DNA of 64,000 nucleotides. Origin: Desulforhopalus sp. Its GTDB lineage: Bacteria > Desulfobacterota > Desulfobulbia > Desulfobulbales > Desulfocapsaceae. The notes beneath the pieces were generated by a model. The model searched no databases, was not told the origin of the DNA, and was given only the letters and a program-made list of their open reading frames with translations. The stretch is taken from NCBI GenBank assembly GCA_030247675.1, contig JAOTRX010000002.1, positions 1,550,001 to 1,614,000 of the forward strand, written 5' to 3'. Below are positions 7,761 through 16,764 of this stretch, in pieces. The translations under genes were made by a program, and so were the position numbers. The first letter of the stretch is position 1. Each line of letters opens with the position of its first letter.

Positions 7761-8765
7761 TTATCTCCCGGTGGTGGCTGCGTTCTTGGCGGTGAACAGT
7801 CGCTGGTACATACGGCTGAGTGGTTCCTGCAGGCCGCGTGGCTGGTAGTACATGACGAGGATGAGCACCAGGCCGAAGATGATGAGATGCATACCGGGCA
7901 GGGTGTCGCCGAAGTAGATGCGGCAGAAGTCACTCACCGGCCTGAGCAGCATGGCGCCGAGCAGCGGGCCGACGATGGAGCCGCGGCCGCCGATCAGGGC
8001 GATGAAGGCGATCTCGAAGGACATATCCAGGGAGATGATGCTCTTTGGGTGGATGTACAGGGAAAACTGGGCATAGAAGGTGCCGGCCAGGGCGGTGAGA
8101 AAGGAGCTGATGGCCATGGCAATCAGCCGCGCCCGGGCGACGTTGACGCCAAGGGCCATGGCCGCCTCCGGTTCCTCGCCGCCGGCGATGAGGTAGTGGC
8201 CGAGCTTCGAGCGGGAGATGACATAGGTGAGGACCATGACGGCAAGGAGCATAATGAGGATGATGTAGTAATATGGCTCCTTGGAAGCGAACATGAAACC
8301 GGCAAGGCCAGTATCCATCGGCGGGATCTGCAGGCCGCGCGGGCCATTGAGTTTCAGCGGCCCGATGTAATCAAAGTTCTCGACCATGACCCGAAAGCCC
8401 TCGGCAAAGGCGATGGTCGCCAGGGCGAAATAGGCGCCGCGCATCTTCAGGGTCGGCAGGCCGATGATGATTCCGGCGACCATCGCCAGCACCCCGCCGA
8501 CCAGCATGCCGAGCCAGGGGCTGATGCCGTACTGCAGCGACAACACCGTCGAGGTATAGGCGCCGATGCCGACAAAGGCGGAATGGCCGAGTGGCAAAAC
8601 CCCGGCAAAGCCGCCGACGATATTCCAGCTCGTTGTCAGATAGGCGTAAAACAACAGCAACACCAGGATGTGCATGTAGGTGGCGCTGCGCACGATCAGG
8701 GGCAGCGCGAAGGCGACCACGAGAAGCCCGGCCAGCATGACTTTATTGAAGTGTCGGTGATTCAT
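7761..8765 (-). CDS. livM: Branched-chain/polar amino-acid ABC transporter permease, LivM type
   Basis: A 334-residue inner-membrane permease with about ten hydrophobic helices. LivM hallmarks are present: TTSWNIVGGFAGVLPLGHSAFVGIGAYTS in the first half, FALATIAFAEGFRVMV in the middle, and the EAA-like coupling segment ALGVNVARARLIAMAISSFLTALAG, followed by LIGGRGSIVGPLLGA. ATG 8765 with AAGGAT upstream is chosen over a longer reading lacking a ribosome site. It pairs with LivH to form the translocation channel. The 106-base gap to livH is long for this operon. Confidence 0.92.
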   Translation of the reverse strand: MNHRHFNKVMLAGLLVVAFALPLIVRSATYMHILVLLLFYAYLTTSWNIVGGFAGVLPLGHSAFVGIGAYTSTVLSLQYGISPWLGMLVGGVLAMVAGIIIGLPTLKMRGAYFALATIAFAEGFRVMVENFDYIGPLKLNGPRGLQIPPMDTGLAGFMFASKEPYYYIILIMLLAVMVLTYVISRSKLGHYLIAGGEEPEAAMALGVNVARARLIAMAISSFLTALAGTFYAQFSLYIHPKSIISLDMSFEIAFIALIGGRGSIVGPLLGAMLLRPVSDFCRIYFGDTLPGMHLIIFGLVLILVMYYQPRGLQEPLSRMYQRLFTAKNAATTGR

Positions 8766-8871
8766 TGATAAATCCTTTTCGTAGGGGAAGGTACATGGCA
8801 TGGCAGGCGCCTCCCCCGGATGGTTATATTGCCTGCCGCTGCCTTGGCGGCATCGTCCGTCATCCTTGCCG

Positions 8872-9759
8872 TTACCAGTCGGCCTTCTGGCCGAAGAGAC
8901 CGGATGGCTTGACAAACAGCACCAGAAGGAAGAGGCCGTAGACGATGGCCTCCGTCCAGGTCGCGGTCATGAACTGCGGGCCCACCGACTCGATCAAGCC
9001 GATAATGATGCCGCCGAGCAGGGCGCCGCTGATCGAACCGAGTCCGCCGAGGACGACGATGATGAAACATTTAATGTCAAAGAGCACGCCGACCGTCGGG
9101 AAGACGTTGTAAAACGGCAGCAGGGTAACGGCGGCGATGCCGGTGGTGGCGGCGCCGATACCGAAGGCGATATTGTAGATGCGGTACTGGTTGATACCCA
9201 TCAGACTTGCTGCCTCCCGGTCCATGCTGGTGGCGCGGATGGCCCGGCCCATCACCGTCTTCTGCAGGAACCAGTGGATGGTGCCGGCGGTGACCAGGGC
9301 GGTGATGAAGCCATAAAATTTCGGCAGCGAGATAAGCATACCGGCGATCTCAAGCATCTTGCCCTGCAGCGGGTTGTTGGCAAGAGCCCGGTATTGCGGC
9401 CCGAACACCAGCAGGGCCGAATTGTCAAGGATGTACCAGATGCCGGTGGTAACGATGATGACGGTGATCGGTTCGCGGACATTCTTCTCGGCGATGAAGA
9501 TCGGCTTGATGACGATGGCCTGCAGGTAGTAGCCGAAGATGAACATGGCCGGAATAACGATGGCCAGGGCAAGGTAGGGATGGATGCCGGTCAGGGTGAC
9601 CGCCCAGTAGGTCGTGTACATACAGACCATGAGCAGCGAACCGTGCGCGAAATTGATGACCTTGAGAACCCCGAAGATGATGGTCAGGCCCATGGCGGTC
9701 AAGCCATAGATCGACCCCATGAGGATACCGTTGATCATGTCCTCGATGATGTAAAGCAT
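8872..9759 (-). CDS. livH: Branched-chain/polar amino-acid ABC transporter permease, LivH type
   Basis: A 295-residue inner-membrane permease with about eight helices. Diagnostic segments are the N-terminal INGILMGSIYGLTAMGLTIIFGVLKVINFAHG and the coupling region MGRAIRATSMDREAASLMGINQYRIYNIAFGIGAATTGIAA. It ends VLFVKPSGLFG, usual for the family. ATG 9759 has GGGAGA six bases upstream and avoids an unlike extra 17 residues of the longer frame. It is the second gene of the operon, after livK and a hairpin in the 203-base spacer. Confidence 0.92.
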   Translation of the reverse strand: MLYIIEDMINGILMGSIYGLTAMGLTIIFGVLKVINFAHGSLLMVCMYTTYWAVTLTGIHPYLALAIVIPAMFIFGYYLQAIVIKPIFIAEKNVREPITVIIVTTGIWYILDNSALLVFGPQYRALANNPLQGKMLEIAGMLISLPKFYGFITALVTAGTIHWFLQKTVMGRAIRATSMDREAASLMGINQYRIYNIAFGIGAATTGIAAVTLLPFYNVFPTVGVLFDIKCFIIVVLGGLGSISGALLGGIIIGLIESVGPQFMTATWTEAIVYGLFLLVLFVKPSGLFGQKADW

Positions 9760-9795
9760 TGCTGTCTCCCGGAAACACCAGAAAGAATCGATCAA

Positions 9796-9823
9796 GCGGG
9801 CCCTCGGCATAACGAGAGCCCGC
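9796..9823 (-). promoter_or_regulatory. Stem-loop in the livK-livH spacer
   Basis: The arms GCGGGCCCTCG (9796-9806) and CGAGAGCCCGC (9813-9823) form an 11-position stem with one mismatch around a six-base loop. In binding-protein operons such a hairpin after the first gene often protects the upstream mRNA or attenuates readthrough, giving more binding protein than permease. No T run follows on the minus strand, so mRNA stabilisation is the more likely reading. Confidence 0.55.
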
Positions 9824-9962
9824 CTGGGTTATACGAGTCAGGTTGTTGTACCTGCCTTATTACAATTCTCAATCAAGGGGTAACTTGAGCTGCGGCGCTG
9901 TGCTGCACTGTGTCGTTGCTATCCGCTTGCAGCTTCGTTCTCATCTTGATTTAGAAATGAAA

Positions 9963-11198
9963 TTATTTGACGGGCATGGGGAATACCGGGGTGTAACCGG
10001 CACGGCGGGCGCTTTTCGGCCAGATGGTGATGCGCTCGAGGCCTTTACCGACATCGCCGATCTGGACGAGCACCGGAGAGGCGTTCTCGTTCTGGCCGGT
10101 AGCATCGAACTTGACCGCGTTGTAGCCGACGATCATGCCCGGGCCGTCAGTCAGGTTGGTGGCGGCAAGGGCCTCGCGGATCTTGGCCGGTTCCAGGGAG
10201 GCGGCGCGCTCAAGGGCGTCCTTGATGACGTACATGGCCAGGTAGGCGTCAACAGCCTCACCGGTCAGGTTCTCACCGTTCTTGGCCTTGTATTTGTCGT
10301 TGGCCTCTTTGGCGCCGGGCTTGTTCACGTCGGTTTCCCATTCAACGATATCGAAGATATTCTGGGCGTTTTTGCCAACCGCCTTGAGGAAGGACGGGTC
10401 GGCATGGCCGCCGCCGCTGGCGATGATCGCCTTCACCTTGACTTTGTACTCGGCGATGGTGTTGGTGAGGAGGATGGCGTCAGCCGCATTGGAAACGAGC
10501 ATCAGCACGTCCGGGTTGGCACGCTTGATTTTTTGGACAACGGGGCTCAGGTCGGTGGCGGTGGACGGATACGGCTCGTCAAGAACTACCTTGTAGCCAT
10601 TTGCCTCGGCAAGTTTCTTCCACTGGGTGGCGAAACCTGTGCCCCAGTCGCCGTTCTCGTATACGAAAGCGAGGGTCTCTACTTTGGTGCCGAACTCAGC
10701 CTGCATGTCTTTCAGGAAGGCGAACTGGTCTTTGGTCCACCAGCCGTCTTTGGCGGCGATACGGAAGACATTCTTGAAGCCACGCTCGGTGATCTGATCT
10801 TTAACCGATACCGGTACAACAAACGGTACGCCATAGCGCTCGGCGACGGCGGTGGACGGCATAGTGACCGAGCTGTTCCAGCAGCCGGTCAGGACGTGGA
10901 CCTTCTCAGTGTTGATGAGCCGTTCAGTCTCGGCGACGCCTTTTTCCGGCTTGCCTTCGGAGTCGGCATAGATCAGTTCCAGTTTGGCTCCGCCCAGGGC
11001 CTTGATGCCGCCGGCGGCGTTGATCTCTTCCACCGCCATCTCGCGGGCGGCCTTACCCTGCTTGCCGAGGGTGGCCGAGGGACCGGACATTGGTTCGATG
11101 TTACCGATTTTGACGGTGTTGGCGCTCGCCGCGGTGTAGGAACCGAGGGCCAGCGACAGGGCAACGACGGGAATGGTGAATTTGCTGAACATGTTCAT
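9963..11198 (-). CDS. livK: Periplasmic amino-acid/amide-binding protein of the LivK (type 1) family
   Basis: A 411-residue substrate-binding protein, first gene of the importer operon. Signal peptide at residues 1-27 (hydrophobic VVALSLALG, cleavage after ASA). The mature protein opens with the family phrase VKIGNIEPMSGPSATLGKQG, and continues with AVEEINAAGGI, VLTGCWNSSVTMPSTAVAERYGVPFVVP and VYENGDWGTGF, all typical of Peripla_BP_6. The ligand class is amino acids or small amides; the exact ligand cannot be read. ATG 11198 has GAGGA six to seven bases upstream and is preferred over a TTG two codons earlier. A sigma-54-type promoter lies about 90 bases upstream. Confidence 0.93.
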   Translation of the reverse strand: MNMFSKFTIPVVALSLALGSYTAASANTVKIGNIEPMSGPSATLGKQGKAAREMAVEEINAAGGIKALGGAKLELIYADSEGKPEKGVAETERLINTEKVHVLTGCWNSSVTMPSTAVAERYGVPFVVPVSVKDQITERGFKNVFRIAAKDGWWTKDQFAFLKDMQAEFGTKVETLAFVYENGDWGTGFATQWKKLAEANGYKVVLDEPYPSTATDLSPVVQKIKRANPDVLMLVSNAADAILLTNTIAEYKVKVKAIIASGGGHADPSFLKAVGKNAQNIFDIVEWETDVNKPGAKEANDKYKAKNGENLTGEAVDAYLAMYVIKDALERAASLEPAKIREALAATNLTDGPGMIVGYNAVKFDATGQNENASPVLVQIGDVGKGLERITIWPKSARRAGYTPVFPMPVK

Positions 11199-11284
11199 AG
11201 ACAATCCTCACGGTGTAAGTGTTGCGCCCAAGTGGCAAATTGTCGATCGCCTGCTCGACGACGACGGTTCTGCGGTTGGGACTT

Positions 11285-11300
11285 AACAAATAACGTGCCA
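11285..11300 (-). promoter_or_regulatory. Candidate sigma-54 (-24/-12) promoter of the liv operon
   Basis: On the minus strand the sequence reads TGGCAC, five bases (GTTAT), then TTGTT, close to the sigma-54 consensus TGGCAC-N5-TTGCW; only the -12 C is T. Transcription would start near 11275, leaving a leader of about 77 bases before livK. The NtrC-type regulator gene and tandem palindromes immediately upstream make this assignment credible. Confidence 0.65.
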
Positions 11301-11398
11301 GAGGCGGAGGTGTTTGCGCACCCCGGCCATTGGCGGGATGGCGGGAGGGCATATTGTCTGGGGCGGCGGGCGGCCTGTGCTGGACGTGCGGGTGGGGT

Positions 11399-11445
11399 GT
11401 CAACAAGCGCGTCAACCAGGGTTGACGTTGTCAGCCAGGGTTGAC
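11399..11445. promoter_or_regulatory. Tandem palindromes, likely enhancer sites of the NtrC-type regulator
   Basis: GTCAACCAGGGTTGAC at 11411-11426 is a perfect 7+7 inverted repeat, and GTCAGCCAGGGTTGAC at 11430-11445 is the same with one changed base. Their starts are 19 bases apart, and an extra half-site GTCAAC lies at 11399-11404. They sit about 110-150 bases upstream of the sigma-54-like promoter of livK, the normal place for enhancer-binding-protein sites. Confidence 0.65.
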
Positions 11446-11494
11446 GCAAGGCTGTCAGCTTTTTGCCGAAGGCGGTAGACGGGCGAAACGGCTG

Positions 11495-12901
11495 TCAACC
11501 TCGTTTGCGCAGCCGTTTGTTAAGCGCCTGGCGGGATATACCGAGGAGACGGGCGGCCTGGCTTTGGTTGTTGTCGGAGCTGGCCATGGCCTCACCTATG
11601 GCATACTCGGTGAGCTCTTCCAGGCTCGGGAACCTTCCCAGAAGGGAGGTGAGGGAGGAGGCCCCCGAGGCAGTTTCCAGCTGGGGTGAAATCGGGGCGA
11701 TAAGCCGGCTGGCAATCAGGTCCTCTTCGATCCGACCGGTATCGCAACGGGCAACCGCATCAACGATATAGGCCTTCAGCTCCCGAATGTTGCCAAGGAA
11801 GGGGTGGTGCAGCAGCAGCTCCAGTGCCCGGTCGCTGACCGTCGGTGGCGCCTTGTGCATAGCGGTTGCCGCCTTGGCCGACAGAAAGGCGACCAGGGCC
11901 GGGATGTCCTCCCGGCGTTCCCGCAAGGGTGGCAGGCGGATGAGATGGGTACTCAGGCGGTAGTAGAGGTCCATACGAAACTCGCCGTCCCGCCCGGCGA
12001 GCATCGACAGGTCCTTGTTGGCGGCGGTGATGATCCGGGCCTGGCAGTGTTTCGGCTGGTCGGAACCGAGGGGATAGTAGATATTTTCCTGGAGCAGACG
12101 GAGGAGTTTTACCTGGGATATCTCGCTGAGTTCGCCGATTTCATCAAGAAAGAGGGTGCCGCCGACGGCCTTTTCAATGAGTCCGGAGCGGACGCCGTCG
12201 GCCCCGGTGTAGGCCCCTTTGGCATGGCCGAAAAGGGTATCGGAAAACAGCGTGTCGTCAAGGCCGGAGACATCGACCGCCACGTAGTTGCCGGTAAGAC
12301 CGCTGATCTCGTGGATGGCCTTGGCTATCAGTTCCTTGCCCGAGCCGGTTTCTCCGAGAATGAGGGTGGGCATGCCGCTCCCGGCAATTGATTCGATATA
12401 CTGAAAGATCGACAGCATCGCCGGGCTGCGGGTGACGATCTGGTCAAAGGCCGGGTGACGGGGGGCGTCGGTTGCAAATGAGATGCCCTTCAGGGACATC
12501 ACCTCGTTGCGCAGCAGGCTGATCTCCAGGGCGTTGCGCAGGGCCGAACTGAACATCTTCAGGTCGATGGGTTTAACGAGATAATCGTGGGCGCCGAGGC
12601 GGAGACATTCAACGGCGGTCTCGATCTCCGAGTTGGCGGTGATGATGATCACCGGCACCTGTGGATGCAGGATCTTTAGCTCGCGCAGGACATCCTGGCC
12701 GGTCATATGGGGCATGTTGAGGTCAAGAAACAGCACCGGCGACTGCATTCCGGCAAGGGTTGCCGAGACTTTGCGGCTGTCGTTCTGGGTTACGACATTT
12801 TTAATACCCATGGAGGTCAGCAGCAGGCTGTAGGCGTCAAGCTCCGATTGCTCGTCGTCGACGAGGAGGATATGACAGTTTTTCATTTCGGTGGTGATCA
12901 T
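11495..12901 (-). CDS. NtrC-type sigma-54-dependent response regulator
   Basis: A 468-residue activator with three domains. REC is at about 8-125 with phosphoacceptor Asp60 in FLDLNMP and Lys110 before a proline. The AAA+ sigma-54 interaction domain is at about 145-385, with Walker A GETGSGKE at 183-190 and the sigma-54 contact loop GAYTGA at 229-234 (Tyr in place of the usual Phe). The C-terminal Fis-type HTH is NNQSQAARLLGISRQALNKRL. The gene follows its cognate kinase after an eight-base gap and precedes the liv operon, whose upstream region carries matching promoter and palindromes. It is inferred to turn on amino-acid uptake through RNA polymerase-sigma-54. Confidence 0.95.
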   Translation of the reverse strand: MITTEMKNCHILLVDDEQSELDAYSLLLTSMGIKNVVTQNDSRKVSATLAGMQSPVLFLDLNMPHMTGQDVLRELKILHPQVPVIIITANSEIETAVECLRLGAHDYLVKPIDLKMFSSALRNALEISLLRNEVMSLKGISFATDAPRHPAFDQIVTRSPAMLSIFQYIESIAGSGMPTLILGETGSGKELIAKAIHEISGLTGNYVAVDVSGLDDTLFSDTLFGHAKGAYTGADGVRSGLIEKAVGGTLFLDEIGELSEISQVKLLRLLQENIYYPLGSDQPKHCQARIITAANKDLSMLAGRDGEFRMDLYYRLSTHLIRLPPLRERREDIPALVAFLSAKAATAMHKAPPTVSDRALELLLHHPFLGNIRELKAYIVDAVARCDTGRIEEDLIASRLIAPISPQLETASGASSLTSLLGRFPSLEELTEYAIGEAMASSDNNQSQAARLLGISRQALNKRLRKRG

Positions 12902-12909
12902 TGTCTTTC

Positions 12910-15036
12910 TCAGCCAACCATTCTTTTCAGGGTAATCATGAAGCGGGCGCCACCCTTGGTGTTTTCCGCCCGCAGTTCGCCGCGCATTTCTTTTTCAACT
13001 ATCATCTTCGACATATACAGACCCATGCCGGTGCCGGAGGAGGTGCCCTTGGTGGTGTAATAGGGGTTGAAGATTTTCGGCAGGAGTTGCTCGGGAATGC
13101 CGCCGCCGCTATCGATTATTTCGATGACGGCATTGTCGCCGTTAGCCGAGACGATGATGTCGATCGACCTGACTGTCAATCCAACCGTCCTATTAATATT
13201 TTCGAGGATGGCATCCTTGGCGTTGGCAAGGATATTCACCAGGACATGGATAAATTCGCCCTGATACCCATAGACGATGAGGGTGTTCGAGCCGGTCATG
13301 TTCTTTACCGTCAGGTTAATATTGTTGTGGCGCATCTGCGCCTCCATCAGCTTGACGGCGCTGATCACCGAGGTGAGGATGTCAACCGGGCCCTTGGTCT
13401 TCGATGGTTTGAAGAAGTTACGGAAATCGTCGATGGTCTTGGACATGAAGGCGATCTGGTCACCGGCGCCGGTGACGACCCGCTCCACCACCTCCTTTGA
13501 CAGCATCGAGTTGTAGTAGGCCGCCTGCAGGCTGGAGATATAGGTGGCGAGGGTATTGAGCGGCTGCCGCCACTGGTGGGCGATGGCGCCGAGCATCTCG
13601 CCGACGGCGGCCATCTTCTGGGCCTGCATCAGCTGGCCCTCCGCATCGACCCGCTTTGAGATATCGCGGATACTCGACAGCACCAGGTCGCGGTCATTCA
13701 TCCGGAAACTGGTGAGACTCACCGAGGCAGGAAACTCGCTGCCGCCTTCGCGAAGAAAGGACCAGCGGAAGACATTCTGTTTGCCGTTGCGGGAATCCTG
13801 GATGATCGTCGCCAGCTTTTCCTGGCTGTTCGAACCGTCCGGCTGCCATTCCGGCGAGCAGTCAAGGATGGTTTTGGTCTGTAGCTCTTCGCGGGGCAGA
13901 CCGAACATCTCCACCGCTCTCTGATTGCATTCCTCCACAAAATTCAGATCATTGCTGATCAGAATGGCATCGTTGGCGACGTTGAACAGGGTCTTGTAAT
14001 AGGTCTCAACCTCCATCCGCTTGGTGATATTCCACTCCAGATCCTTGCTGATTCCGGAAATTTCCTCACGGTGCTGCTGAACTGCGGTACTGTAGCGTTT
14101 GTTGTAGAGAAAGATGGCGATACTGCTGATGCCCAGGCCGAGGAGGACAATGAAGAGCAGAAAGGCAAGGAGCTTGAGGACGATCTCCATGGCGAAGACC
14201 CTGGTGGTGCTCCGGGTCATCGAAAAGGCCTCATCGCGGGGGACGGTGACGCAAAGATACCATTCCGAGCCGCTAATCTGTTTTGATGACAGGAGATGGT
14301 CGCGGCCGTCAATGCTCCGGTAGGAAAGGGTTTTGTTGCCGGTGCCATTGACAGAGCTCATCTTGTTTGCCAGTTCCGGCTCGATAATCTGCAGCCGTGT
14401 TCGCATGACAAAGTCTTTATTGGGGTGGACGATGATCGTACCGCTTTTTTCGATGATAAAGGCAAAACCCGATTCACTCTGTTTATAATTAAGGACATTT
14501 TCCACCAGGGTGTCGAGGACCGTGTCGGCGCCCATGACGCCGACTATTCTGCCGTTGGCACGCAGCGGTTTCACCAGGGCGATGACCAGCTCGTTGGTCA
14601 CCATGTCGATGTAGGGGGTGGTGAAGCTGAGGGATCCGGTCTCCATGGCGCGTTTATACCAGGGCCTTTCGCGGGGATCGTAGCCGGACGGGGGCAGCCA
14701 TTGAGCGCCGTCGATGAGTTCTCCTTCCGGTGTGCCGATATACACATCGGTGAAATGGCCGGCCTGCATTGCCATCTGTAGGGGTAGCATGGTTGCTGTA
14801 TTTTGGCTAAGATCGTTTATGGAAATGGAGTTTGCCGCCGCCTCAAGAATTTTCATCTGCTGATTGAGCCAAATCTCGACGGTGTTTGCGGCTTTGTCGG
14901 CGATATCTTCCTGTTGCGCTATGACGGTGGTTTCTACGACATGCTGAGTGAGCCGGTAGTTGACCAGCATGGCAATGAGGATAACAACCGAACATATTGT
15001 GATTATTGCTATTGTCTTCTTACTGTTATATTTCAT
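12910..15036 (-). CDS. dCache-PAS sensor histidine kinase, cognate of the NtrC-type regulator
   Basis: A 708-residue inner-membrane kinase. TM1 is at about residues 8-27, a periplasmic double-Cache domain at 35-280, TM2 at 284-311, PAS at about 345-465, the dimerisation/phosphoacceptor helix with His487 in AIAHQWRQPLN, and HATPase_c with Asn605 and the DSGGGIP and GTGMGL glycine boxes. The Cache domain has Tyr119, Arg124, Trp126, Tyr142 and Asp171, whose spacing equals that of the amino-acid-binding motif known from PctA-like dCache receptors. An amino acid or related amine is therefore the likely signal. The gene is eight bases upstream of its regulator on the same strand. Confidence 0.94.
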   Translation of the reverse strand: MKYNSKKTIAIITICSVVILIAMLVNYRLTQHVVETTVIAQQEDIADKAANTVEIWLNQQMKILEAAANSISINDLSQNTATMLPLQMAMQAGHFTDVYIGTPEGELIDGAQWLPPSGYDPRERPWYKRAMETGSLSFTTPYIDMVTNELVIALVKPLRANGRIVGVMGADTVLDTLVENVLNYKQSESGFAFIIEKSGTIIVHPNKDFVMRTRLQIIEPELANKMSSVNGTGNKTLSYRSIDGRDHLLSSKQISGSEWYLCVTVPRDEAFSMTRSTTRVFAMEIVLKLLAFLLFIVLLGLGISSIAIFLYNKRYSTAVQQHREEISGISKDLEWNITKRMEVETYYKTLFNVANDAILISNDLNFVEECNQRAVEMFGLPREELQTKTILDCSPEWQPDGSNSQEKLATIIQDSRNGKQNVFRWSFLREGGSEFPASVSLTSFRMNDRDLVLSSIRDISKRVDAEGQLMQAQKMAAVGEMLGAIAHQWRQPLNTLATYISSLQAAYYNSMLSKEVVERVVTGAGDQIAFMSKTIDDFRNFFKPSKTKGPVDILTSVISAVKLMEAQMRHNNINLTVKNMTGSNTLIVYGYQGEFIHVLVNILANAKDAILENINRTVGLTVRSIDIIVSANGDNAVIEIIDSGGGIPEQLLPKIFNPYYTTKGTSSGTGMGLYMSKMIVEKEMRGELRAENTKGGARFMITLKRMVG

Positions 15037-15345
15037 GCAGAACCTGTATGGGTGTTGCTGTCAAGGGTGTGTCACCAGTAAACCGTACTTTCCGGATGAA
15101 GGAAAGGTTGAATTTCTCCCCTGAATGTCGGAAAGTGAGGGGAGACGATCGGTCGGAATTCCCATATTGCAATAATTACGCCTGAACCTCGGGGCCGCAG
15201 CCGGCGGCATGGTTATTGCTCGGCAACCGGAGTCCCAGGACGAAACAACGCCGGGCAGCCTTGAGCGCAGGGCTTGCCGGTTACGGCGAGGAGGAAAAAC
15301 AATGAACCATGTGGCCGATTTTCGGTTTCTAGTTGAGGTGGAACG
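15037..15345. other. Divergent intergenic region between sensor kinase and PAS activator
   Basis: It separates the leftward kinase-regulator pair from the rightward PAS activator and must carry both promoters. No convincing -35/-10 or -24/-12 element was found by eye. The ribosome site GAGGTGG of the rightward gene lies at its right edge. Confidence 0.5.
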
Positions 15346-16764
15346 ATGTATCCAGCCGGAACAATGAGTGAAATTTCCTTTGAAACGCTGAGTCGCCAGT
15401 TTGAAACCATCTTCCATTCCTCCTCCGACGGCATCTGGGTCTGCGACGGCCAGGGTGTGGTTATCAATATCAACAAGGCCTCCGAGACCCTCAACGGCAT
15501 CAAGGCAAAGAATGTTATCGGCCATAATATCAGGGATCTGGTGGCCCGCAAGATCTTCGACCAGTCGGTTACTACCCGGGTTCTTGCTACCGGCAAGCGG
15601 CAGACGGTGATGCAACGTATTCCAAAAACCGGCAAATATCTGCTGTCAACCGGCACGCCGTCGCTTACCGAAGACGGGCAGATAGCCCTGATCGTCGTCA
15701 ACGAGCGCGACATGACCGAATTGAACACCCTGCGCAAGGAGTTCGAGGAAAGCCAGCAGGTACGGGAAAAATACCGCCAGGAGTTGAGCGGCCTCGCTCT
15801 TCTTGAGCTGGAGCGCAATGATATCATAGCGGAAAGTCCGGCGATGCGGCGGATTCTCCAGATGGCCCTGAAGCTATCGCAGATTGGTGCCTCCAACATC
15901 CTCATCCTCGGTGAATCTGGCGTCGGCAAGGGCCTGCTCGCCAAATTCATCCACAAAAACAGCTCGCGCAACAGCCATCCCCTGGTCGAGATCAACTGCG
16001 CCGCCCTGCCGGAAAATTTGCTGGAGGCGGAGCTCTTTGGCTACGAAAAAGGGGCCTTCACCGGCGCCGACGAAAAGGGCAAGATCGGCTTGTTCGAACT
16101 GGCCCAAGGGGGCACGCTCTTTCTCGATGAAATCGGCGATATGCCCCTGCCGCTGCAGGCAAAGCTCCTAAAATATCTCGATAATCACGAGATCCGCAGG
16201 GTCGGCGGCACCCGCTCGATTAAGGTCGAGTGCGCGATCATCGCCGCCACCAACAAGGACCTCCTCGGCCTGGTCGGCGACAAGACCTTCCGTAAGGATC
16301 TGTACTACCGGTTGAATTCGTTTATCCTGCAGATTCCGCCCCTGCGCGAGCGGCGGGAAGACATTGCCGGTCTGACCCGTTTTTACCTGGGTGAGGCCAA
16401 CCGCACCTACAGGGCGGCCAAAACCATCAGTCCGAAGGCCATCCGCTGCCTGGAAGAGTACCGATTTCCCGGCAATGTCAGGGAACTGCGGAGTATTCTG
16501 GAAAATGCCGTGGTTATGAGTAATGACGACCAGATAGCCGACTTCATTGTCGACAGTCTCTCCGCCACCTCGACCAAGGACTCCCGCGGTGGCGGGGCTT
16601 TTTTTGAGAGCAAAGGGGATCTTGTCGGAAAGTTGCAGGCCCTTGAAAGAGAATTGTTGGTTGATGCACGAAAACGCTGTCGCACCACCCGCGAGGTCGC
16701 CCAGTTGCTCGGTATCAGCCAGCCGTCGGTGATCAGGAAGTTCAAGCAATATAAGATCGGTTGA
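15346..16764 (+). CDS. PAS-sigma-54 enhancer-binding activator with TyrR-like HTH
   Basis: A 472-residue cytoplasmic activator. An N-terminal PAS sensor is at about 12-125, then a short coiled linker. The AAA+ sigma-54 domain (about 158-395) has Walker A GESGVGKG at 189-196 and a canonical GAFTGA loop at 236-241. The C-terminal HTH TTREVAQLLGISQPSVIRKF resembles TyrR. There is no receiver domain, so a small ligand sensed by PAS rather than phosphorylation should control it; the family often governs amino-acid or fermentation operons in anaerobes. It lies directly upstream of the glutamate dehydrogenase-gabT-aldehyde oxidoreductase cluster, its probable target. ATG 15346 has GAGGTGG upstream. 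Confidence 0.94.
   Translation: MYPAGTMSEISFETLSRQFETIFHSSSDGIWVCDGQGVVININKASETLNGIKAKNVIGHNIRDLVARKIFDQSVTTRVLATGKRQTVMQRIPKTGKYLLSTGTPSLTEDGQIALIVVNERDMTELNTLRKEFEESQQVREKYRQELSGLALLELERNDIIAESPAMRRILQMALKLSQIGASNILILGESGVGKGLLAKFIHKNSSRNSHPLVEINCAALPENLLEAELFGYEKGAFTGADEKGKIGLFELAQGGTLFLDEIGDMPLPLQAKLLKYLDNHEIRRVGGTRSIKVECAIIAATNKDLLGLVGDKTFRKDLYYRLNSFILQIPPLRERREDIAGLTRFYLGEANRTYRAAKTISPKAIRCLEEYRFPGNVRELRSILENAVVMSNDDQIADFIVDSLSATSTKDSRGGGAFFESKGDLVGKLQALERELLVDARKRCRTTREVAQLLGISQPSVIRKFKQYKIG

Noticed and set aside
7479..8768. Long open frame on the plus strand opposite livG and livM
   Set aside because: Shadow of the livM/livG coding strand: histidine/aspartate-rich, low-complexity composition, no ribosome site, no family.
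9843..11444. 533-codon plus-strand frame over livK
   Set aside because: Antisense to a clear LivK with signal peptide; composition typical of GC-rich shadow frames.
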